Assembly: GCA_046160345.1 (NCBI GenBank)
Contig: JBJXGO010000223.1
Location: 1-10,673 of the forward strand
Source: M3007 sp046160345
Lineage (GTDB): Bacteria > Bacteroidota > Bacteroidia > Chitinophagales > Saprospiraceae
Length of the DNA: 10,673 bases
Direction of reading: 5' to 3'
Shown here: piece after piece, positions 6,334-10,673 of the stretch
Layout: each line of letters starts with the position of its first letter
Position numbering within the stretch: position 1 is the stretch's first letter
Program-made: the position numbers and the translations under genes
Notes under the pieces: model-generated
Seen by the model: only the letters and a program-made list of their open reading frames with translations
Database searches by the model: none
Told to the model about the DNA's origin: nothing

Positions 6334-7107
6334 TTATTTCCGCTTACCAAACTGCAAATTTAGGAAGAAGTTGAAGAACACCTGTTGATTCTGTTCAGAA
6401 CCCACGAAAATCGGGGCTTTCCGAGCGAAAACGTCCACCGTCAGGCCTATTTCCAGGGCCTTTACCACCTCGTCGAATGCGCCCCAGTCCATGTGATACG
6501 CGATAGAGCCAGTTCCTCCGGGAAGGATTGACAGTTCGCTGATCCCTTGTGTGAAAGGAGCGGCACCAAGGATTTTAGAGTTGTTGAGGAAATCTGCCTG
6601 GTTATTCTCCGAGTATTTTATGGCGGTAGGCCGACCGGCGGTGCCCGGACTGCCTTCGAGATTGACCGTTAAATAATAAGGCTTTAACAGACCCAAGGAT
6701 GGCCCAATGGAATAACTCATGCCAACAGCCACGCCTTTTTGCTTTGCTTTTTCAGAAAAATAACGCTTTTCTCCCCACCCGGAACGAAGTACAAAGAGGT
6801 TGTTCCGTTTTCCATATACGAAAGGCCGGGTTGAACGGCGCCCACTAGGCGCGGCATTTTGCCTTTGTTCTTTGGGATGTCTCAATTCGCTTATCCCAAG
6901 GCTAAGTATTTTGGTTTTGTTGTAGGTGCGCAATCGTCCCCATTCCATGCCAAAGCCAAAACTGCGGTTGGTGGCCAATCGAATATTAAACGTGGTTTCT
7001 GTGTTGTAAAGAAAGCCCACTTCTTCCTTTGGGGCAATCTGTGTACGGCCTTCGAAAGCGAAAGCGGCCAAAAAAAGCAAGGATAAGATCAGTCGGCGCA
7101 TGGGCAT
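6334..7107 (-). CDS. Exported, possibly outer-membrane beta-barrel protein upstream of lipA
   Basis: This is a 257-residue protein that I cannot assign to a named family. It has an N-terminal signal peptide (MPMRRLILSLLFLAAFAFEGRTQ, cleavage probably near residue 23). The rest is rich in alternating polar and hydrophobic strands with many aromatic residues: VGFLYNTETTFNIRLAT (30-46), FGFGMEWGRLRTY (50-62), NLFVLRSGWGEKRYF (103-117), GVAVGMSYSIGPSLGLL (125-141) and KPYYLTVNLEG (142-152). It ends in QQVFFNFFLNLQFG (241-254), an aromatic-rich closing strand like that of outer-membrane barrels. No catalytic motif is seen. A second ATG at 7101 would give MRRLIL and is equally good. It is the first gene of the operon with lipA, and a matching -7 promoter box lies just upstream. 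A link to lipoylation is not expected, so co-transcription may be incidental. Confidence 0.8.
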   Translation of the reverse strand: MPMRRLILSLLFLAAFAFEGRTQIAPKEEVGFLYNTETTFNIRLATNRSFGFGMEWGRLRTYNKTKILSLGISELRHPKEQRQNAAPSGRRSTRPFVYGKRNNLFVLRSGWGEKRYFSEKAKQKGVAVGMSYSIGPSLGLLKPYYLTVNLEGSPGTAGRPTAIKYSENNQADFLNNSKILGAAPFTQGISELSILPGGTGSIAYHMDWGAFDEVVKALEIGLTVDVFARKAPIFVGSEQNQQVFFNFFLNLQFGKRK

Positions 7108-7121
7108 GATATTTTAGATTC

Positions 7122-7129
7122 CAAAAGTA
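7122..7129 (-). promoter_or_regulatory. Bacteroidota -7 box for the exported-protein/lipA operon
   Basis: Read on the minus strand this is TACTTTTG, a perfect match to the Bacteroidota -7 consensus TANNTTTG, 14 bp before the ATG at 7107. Only a weak -33 element (GTTA rather than TTTG) is at the right distance. If real, the leader would be about 8-14 nt. Confidence 0.5.
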
Positions 7130-7283
7130 GGGAATTTTAGATTATTAACGTTGAAATAGCTGAGATGGTTTTCGTCGTCTGTTGGCGAGGGGAAGGTTTA
7201 AGAGCAGATTTTATGGTGAGGAAGGGATTTCTCCTTCTTTTTTGACTGCCCAATATTGCATTTGTCTTTAAAAAGAAATAATT

Positions 7284-7311
7284 TTGTTTTAAAGTAAAAC
7301 ATATACTTTTG
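7284..7311 (+). promoter_or_regulatory. Bacteroidota-type promoter of the toxin-antitoxin operon
   Basis: TTG at 7284-7286 (the -33 element) and TACTTTTG at 7304-7311 (perfect TANNTTTG, the -7 element) are separated by 17 bp, short but plausible for this phylum. Transcription should begin at about 7318, giving a leader of roughly 33 nt before the TTG start at 7351. The surrounding 80 bp are strongly A/T-rich. Confidence 0.65.
7285..7301. promoter_or_regulatory. Palindromic operator candidate inside the TA promoter
   Basis: TGTTTTA-AAG-TAAAACA is a perfect inverted repeat with 7-bp arms and a 3-bp centre. It fills the spacer between the -33 and -7 elements, so a protein bound here would block RNA polymerase. 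HigA-type antitoxins usually repress their own operon by binding such palindromes through the helix-turn-helix, so this is the likely site for the HigA-ImmA protein. Confidence 0.55.
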
Positions 7312-7350
7312 CAAAATAATTAACCTTTTTCGTAAACAAAAACAAATGGA

Positions 7351-7686
7351 TTGAAGATTACCATACCAAATCGAAAACTAACAAAACGGCTCTCAGACCC
7401 AGCAGAAACCGTGAAAGCCTACGGGATGCCTATAGCTAAGCGGATTAACCAACGCCTGCAAGAATTTGAAGCAGCCGAAAACCTGGAAATCATCCGTTCT
7501 TTCCCCGCTGCAAATTGCCATGAATTGAAAGGGCAAAATGCTGGCCAACTTTCGGTTGATATATCCGCCAACTACCGCTTAATCATTCAGCAAGCCGAAG
7601 ATCCTCCACCCCTGAAAGCGGACGGCGGCCTGGATTGGTCAGCAGTGACCGAAATTTTAATCCTGAATATTGTTGACTACCACTGA
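7351..7686 (+). CDS. higB: HigB/RelE-superfamily toxin (COG3549-like), TTG start
   Basis: This 111-residue protein looks like the HigB-type toxin of type II systems; relatives cut mRNA in the ribosome. Family marks are the start KITIPNRKLTKRLSDP (2-17), KAYGMPIAKRINQRLQEFEAAENL (22-45), the conserved CHELKG (56-61), GQLSVDISANYRLII (65-79), DGGLDWSAVTEI (91-102) and the terminal DYH (109-111). The fold appears complete, so it is probably functional. The start is a TTG at 7351: an in-frame TAA at 7333-7335 leaves no ATG upstream, and the first internal ATG (residue 26) would remove the first strand. An out-of-frame ATG at 7346 opens the two-codon ORF ATG-GAT-TGA that overlaps this TTG. Weak initiation would keep toxin below antitoxin. 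The toxin comes first in the operon, the order usual for higBA, and the antitoxin ATG follows 28 bp after its stop. Confidence 0.85.
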   Translation: MKITIPNRKLTKRLSDPAETVKAYGMPIAKRINQRLQEFEAAENLEIIRSFPAANCHELKGQNAGQLSVDISANYRLIIQQAEDPPPLKADGGLDWSAVTEILILNIVDYH

Positions 7687-7714
7687 CTCACTTCTTTCCT
7701 CATACCAACTCACT

Positions 7715-8839
7715 ATGTCTCCCAACAATAAACGAAACCTCGAATTAGCCCGCGAAATGCTGTCTCCACCGGGCGATACCATTCAAGAAACCATTGACGC
7801 TCTCGGAATGAACCAATATGAGCTGGCCGAACGTATGGGCCGCTCCGTGAAAACCGTGAACGAAATCATCAAAGGCAAAGAAGCCATCACCCCCACTACC
7901 GCCGTTCAGTTGGAACGTGTGCTGGGCATCCCGGCGAGCTTCTGGCTTGAACGCGAACGGCTTTATGTGCAAGCGCTGACCGCTATCGAACACGAGCAAA
8001 AACTGGATGCCTGGGCGCAAACCTGGCTCATTCAATTCCCTATCAAAGCACTCCAGAAACTAAACTGGATTCCCCAAGCAGAAAGCCCTGCCAAGATCGT
8101 TGCGACTTTACTCTCATTTTTCGGAGTGGCGAGCCCTGACGAATGGACCTCCGTTTATATAGGCGAACAACTGCAGAACTCCTACTATCGCATTTCACTG
8201 GCGCATCTTACACAAAACGGCGCTCTCTCCGCCTGGCTGCGGAAAGGGGAACTACAGGCCAAAGAATTGAATGTCAAACCCTTTGACCGGAAAAAATTTA
8301 CAGAAAATCTCATGACCATCCGAAGCCTGGCGCACCAACACCCTGCCGATTTTAAAGAGCAGTTGCAACAAGGCTGCGCAGAGGCAGGCGTTGCCTTGGT
8401 CTTTACCCAATGTCTGCCCAAAACCAATGTGAGTGGAGTGGCAAGGTGGATTGGCCAAACCCCACTTATCCAGCTTTCAGGACGCTATAAATCAAACGAT
8501 CATTTCTGGTTCACGTTTTTTCATGAAGCCGGACACATCCTGAAACACGGGAAAAAAGACTTTTTTATTGAAGGGGTTACGGATCTTCTTATGGACGATG
8601 AAAAGGAGCGAGAAGCCAATGAATTTGCTGCGAACTACCTGATTCCGGCCCGTGATTATAAAACGTTCGTTGCTCAAGGGGATTTTTCCGAGTCAGCGAT
8701 CCTTAGGTTTGCAGACTCGGTCGAAACACATCCGGCTGTGGTGGCGGGACGAATAAGCCATGAAGGTTTGATCCATTACAGCGAAGCAGCCGCGTTCAAA
8801 ATCAAGGTGGATATACTTCAGGAGGATGAAAAGGATTAA
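7715..8839 (+). CDS. HigA-type antitoxin fused to an ImmA/IrrE zinc peptidase domain
   Basis: This 374-residue protein has two domains. Residues 20-85 are a HigA-like helix-turn-helix: GDTIQETIDALGMNQYELAERMGRS, VKTVNEIIKGKEAITPTTAVQLERVLGIPASFWLERERLY. Such domains bind the operon promoter and the toxin. Residues 200-360 are an ImmA/IrrE (COG2856) metallopeptidase domain with HEAGH (H270, E271, H274) and the downstream EREANEFAANYLIP (298-311), whose acidic residues give the third zinc ligand. The linker (90-200) is helical. ImmA peptidases cut repressor proteins in mobile elements, and IrrE cuts DdrO in Deinococcus. A fused version could process itself, the toxin or another regulator. The ATG at 7715 is preferred because MSPNNKRNLELAREML matches family starts; a TTG at 7670 would overlap the toxin gene. 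It ends 4 bp from the convergent DUF4411 gene. Confidence 0.88.
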   Translation: MSPNNKRNLELAREMLSPPGDTIQETIDALGMNQYELAERMGRSVKTVNEIIKGKEAITPTTAVQLERVLGIPASFWLERERLYVQALTAIEHEQKLDAWAQTWLIQFPIKALQKLNWIPQAESPAKIVATLLSFFGVASPDEWTSVYIGEQLQNSYYRISLAHLTQNGALSAWLRKGELQAKELNVKPFDRKKFTENLMTIRSLAHQHPADFKEQLQQGCAEAGVALVFTQCLPKTNVSGVARWIGQTPLIQLSGRYKSNDHFWFTFFHEAGHILKHGKKDFFIEGVTDLLMDDEKEREANEFAANYLIPARDYKTFVAQGDFSESAILRFADSVETHPAVVAGRISHEGLIHYSEAAAFKIKVDILQEDEKD

Positions 8840-8843
8840 CGCA

Positions 8844-9341
8844 TTATATCCTTTCTCCTAATGCCCTAAACATATCCATAGGTTGATAAACCTGTACGCC
8901 AAAAGGTCTACAAACGTCAGGGATCTTGATGGATCGCTTGCTATCTGGGGCCGAAACTTCGTTGGTAACCAACGGTAATCCATGCTGAAGTGCGTAAGCA
9001 ACTAGCCAGGCATCGGCGGTGTCAGCATCCATGAAAACATCCAGCGCAGCCTGAGTATAAGGATTGTCCCGTTTGGAATGTGCCCAGCGTACAACCTCCC
9101 CATAAACTAAGATCACCTCCGATGAATCATAAAAAAAATTTTCCGGCAGGTGGTTCTCACACCATTGCTTCAACGCATCTTCATGCTTGAAAATTTCTGC
9201 CTTAACCTTATCCAGACTGATAACTTTGCTAACGATGGAGAGTTCTTTCAGCTTGTCCCAAAAACTTGGAACAACATCCATTGGGAAACCTTTACGATAG
9301 GCTTCAATGAAAAAGTTGGCATCCAGTAAAAATGGGGGCAT
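8844..9341 (-). CDS. DUF4411 family PIN-like protein (putative toxin)
   Basis: This 165-residue protein matches the DUF4411 pattern, a PIN-like nuclease family. PIN-fold toxins cut RNA with a cluster of acidic residues holding metal. Here D7 in FLLDANFFIEAY (4-15) is the usual first acid, E49 in KVKAEI (45-50) the second, and D105/D107/D110 in MDADTADAWLVAYA (104-117) the third group. GLPLVTNEVSAPDS (121-134) is the common strand-plus-N/D ending, and IKIPDVCRPFGVQ (138-150) the family's C-terminal signature. All are present, so an active nuclease is plausible, though activity of the family is not firmly known to me. It starts 5 bp after the stop of the ImmA/IrrE gene on the same strand; this pairing recurs in many genomes and suggests that the upstream gene supplies the antitoxin or regulator. 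Its stop is 4 bp from the end of the HigA-ImmA gene. Confidence 0.85.
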   Translation of the reverse strand: MPPFLLDANFFIEAYRKGFPMDVVPSFWDKLKELSIVSKVISLDKVKAEIFKHEDALKQWCENHLPENFFYDSSEVILVYGEVVRWAHSKRDNPYTQAALDVFMDADTADAWLVAYALQHGLPLVTNEVSAPDSKRSIKIPDVCRPFGVQVYQPMDMFRALGERI

Positions 9342-9346
9342 AGGCT

Positions 9347-10480
9347 TCAGAGGGTTTTGTGGACAAATTGCTGGTATGTTTCCCCTTTCAACCCTGAAAG
9401 ACTGTACACATCCTTATATAACACCTTACCTTCTTTTAAGGCTTGATTTAACCGTACAAGGAATGGTAGGCCTAATCTCAATTTTTGGGTGGCATAAAAA
9501 TCTCCACCACCATTTTGATTAGACTTTTTAAAGTGCTCTTGCCGCATGTGCTCGTGATAAAATGCGAAAAAAGCCTCCCGGTCAATCAAGCCCAGATCAA
9601 GGGCCCGGCGGGCAGCCACAATCGGGCTGACTTTAAAATGACGAGCTGCAGCTTGAATACTAGAATTTTCATTCCAATATGGAATAAACGCAGTTGCTGG
9701 AACCAGAAATTCTGCAGCCACTTGGTCGCAAAGCTTTTCCATTGGGTCGTCTGCTGGCAGCATTTGCTGAAAATCAAAGCCTGCACTTTGGCCCGTCCAG
9801 ACATGGGCAAGCTCATGCGCAAGTGTAAACATTTGGGCTGCTTTGGCATCCGCACTGTTTACAAATAGGAAAGGCGCAAAGGCATCTACCAATACGAAGC
9901 CCCGGCACTCCTCCACTTTAATTTTACGGTGCGCATTATTACCCACAATGCTATTAAAGTTAACAACAATTCCAACGTCTTCTATTTTTTGGGCAAGGTG
10001 CGTCTTTGCCTGAGTCCAGGTGGCAAAATGGCTTGCCCAGTCTTTTTCAAGCTGAAGAACGTGCCTAATATCCGAAGCTATTTCTTCCGGCGAGTTTTTG
10101 AGGCCGAATTTGCCGACAAAAGCCAGCGGTTCTCCTTCCGATTCTTTTAGGTAATCGGTGAGCCAATCCTGCCTGCGCTTCAGAATTTGAATGGTTTCCT
10201 GTATGTTCAGGCTGACCTTCCGGGTGGCCGCCGACCGGCCCGTGCGAAAGAACGGAATAGGGAGCTGCTCCACAAGAGGCTCAGGCAAAAAAAGATATCC
10301 AAATGGCAAATGAACTTTATGGGAAAACTCCTCTAACTGCTTTACCGTGGGCTTTTTTTTATCGTCCAACCACTCCTGAACTGCCGGTAGCTTTTTTGTA
10401 ATGAAATCCTCTAAATCATAACCAGCCCGGCCAATGGCCCAGGTAATCATGTCCGGTTTGATGTTGACTTCAGTGCGCAT
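9347..10480 (-). CDS. HTH plus ImmA/IrrE zinc peptidase protein, partner of DUF4411
   Basis: This is a 377-residue regulator-protease. Residues 5-70 are a degenerate XRE-like helix-turn-helix (KPDMITWAIGRAGYDLEDF, ending FGYLFLPEP); its recognition part is weak, so DNA binding is uncertain. Residues 140-300 are the ImmA/IrrE metallopeptidase domain: FTLAHELAHVW (218-228) with H222, E223 and H226, and EKLCDQVAAEFLVP (248-261) with E248 as a candidate third ligand. The tail (300-377) is helical and holds a basic cluster FKKSNQNGGGDFYATQKLRLG. The protein is complete. It is the first gene of the operon with DUF4411 and has a very good promoter directly upstream. It differs clearly in sequence and layout from the HigA-ImmA protein at 7715, so the two are not a recent duplication. 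The likely role is control, by binding or cleavage, of the DUF4411 protein or of its own repressor. Confidence 0.9.
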   Translation of the reverse strand: MRTEVNIKPDMITWAIGRAGYDLEDFITKKLPAVQEWLDDKKKPTVKQLEEFSHKVHLPFGYLFLPEPLVEQLPIPFFRTGRSAATRKVSLNIQETIQILKRRQDWLTDYLKESEGEPLAFVGKFGLKNSPEEIASDIRHVLQLEKDWASHFATWTQAKTHLAQKIEDVGIVVNFNSIVGNNAHRKIKVEECRGFVLVDAFAPFLFVNSADAKAAQMFTLAHELAHVWTGQSAGFDFQQMLPADDPMEKLCDQVAAEFLVPATAFIPYWNENSSIQAAARHFKVSPIVAARRALDLGLIDREAFFAFYHEHMRQEHFKKSNQNGGGDFYATQKLRLGLPFLVRLNQALKEGKVLYKDVYSLSGLKGETYQQFVHKTL

Positions 10481-10487
10481 ACGTTTG

Positions 10488-10519
10488 CAAAACTATTTGT
10501 TTTTACATTGTTCTTCAAA
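10488..10519 (-). promoter_or_regulatory. Bacteroidota promoter of the ImmA/IrrE-DUF4411 operon, near-leaderless
   Basis: Read on the minus strand there is TTTG at 10519-10516 and TAGTTTTG at 10495-10488, separated by 20 bp; both elements are perfect. The -7 box ends only 7 bp before the ATG at 10480, so transcripts should begin at or within a few bases of the start codon. The self-complementary octamer TTTGCAAA (10484-10491) overlaps the -7 box and could be a small operator. Confidence 0.7.
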
Positions 10520-10673
10520 TTTATTTATCCCCACGCTCCCAAAGCCCACCAATCAGGTCTTTTATCTTCCTACCCCTTTAGCCCAATGTGAGTTGTCATC
10601 CTGACGGGACCTGTCCGCATCAAGTGCGCTTTGCCCGAGTACATGCCCTACCGAGCACTCAAATGGGCAAGCA

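Noticed and set aside
7670..7714. TTG start 15 codons upstream for the HigA-ImmA protein
   Set aside because: It would overlap the toxin gene and adds residues that do not resemble HigA starts; the ATG at 7715 fits the family.
10520..10673. Possible partial gene at the right edge
   Set aside because: Some frames stay open for 25-30 codons to the edge, but there is no supported start, no recognisable motif and no promoter. I see nothing I can annotate here.
1..10673. CRISPR array, tRNA or rRNA genes
   Set aside because: No regularly spaced repeats with unique spacers, no tRNA-like cloverleaf and no conserved rRNA stretches were noticed by eye on either strand.

Overview
The window looks like a chromosomal segment of a Bacteroidota species, probably of the Saprospiria/Chitinophagia kind. 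The reasons are two clear Bacteroidota-type promoters (TTG or TTTG, then TANNTTTG), few visible Shine-Dalgarno sequences, an E1 dehydrogenase start typical of that phylum, and several secreted proteins of unknown function. No rRNA, tRNA or CRISPR array is visible. The phylum call is an inference from gene content.

Left part (1-5198), mostly housekeeping. The 5' end of a thiamine-diphosphate dehydrogenase E1 gene runs off the left edge. Upstream of it on the same strand is a membrane-anchored endonuclease/exonuclease/phosphatase-family protein. A doublet of GGAAC-NNN-GTTCC palindromes separates this pair from a divergent, exported DUF4197 protein. Next comes a minus-strand pair, an antibiotic-biosynthesis-monooxygenase (ABM) fold protein followed by a LOG-family nucleotide phosphoribohydrolase. 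A divergent hypoxanthine phosphoribosyltransferase gene (hpt) follows, then a convergent secreted protein of unknown function. Hairpins sit in both convergent gaps.

Middle (5199-7107). A minus-strand operon encodes an exported, possibly beta-barrel protein and lipoyl synthase (lipA), only 5 bp apart. Just downstream of lipA is a 91-bp non-coding element with 29-bp terminal inverted repeats (28/29 matching) and a perfect 8-bp target duplication, CGAAAAAT. It is a miniature transposable element (MITE) inserted in the loop of an older palindrome.

Right part (7108-10519), accessory. Two toxin-antitoxin-like operons meet tail to tail with a 4-bp gap. The plus-strand operon has a HigB/RelE-type toxin (TTG start) followed by a HigA-type DNA-binding protein fused to an ImmA/IrrE zinc peptidase domain. 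Its promoter carries a perfect 7-3-7 palindrome between the -33 and -7 elements, a likely autoregulatory operator. The minus-strand operon has a second regulator-plus-ImmA/IrrE protein followed 5 bp later by a DUF4411 PIN-like protein, and is read from a strong Bacteroidota promoter that leaves almost no 5' leader. Each operon pairs a putative RNase toxin with a DNA-binding protein that carries its own HExxH peptidase. This is the part of the window most likely to hold an undescribed mechanism: peptidase-controlled antitoxins, possibly working together. The last 154 bp hold no gene I can support.
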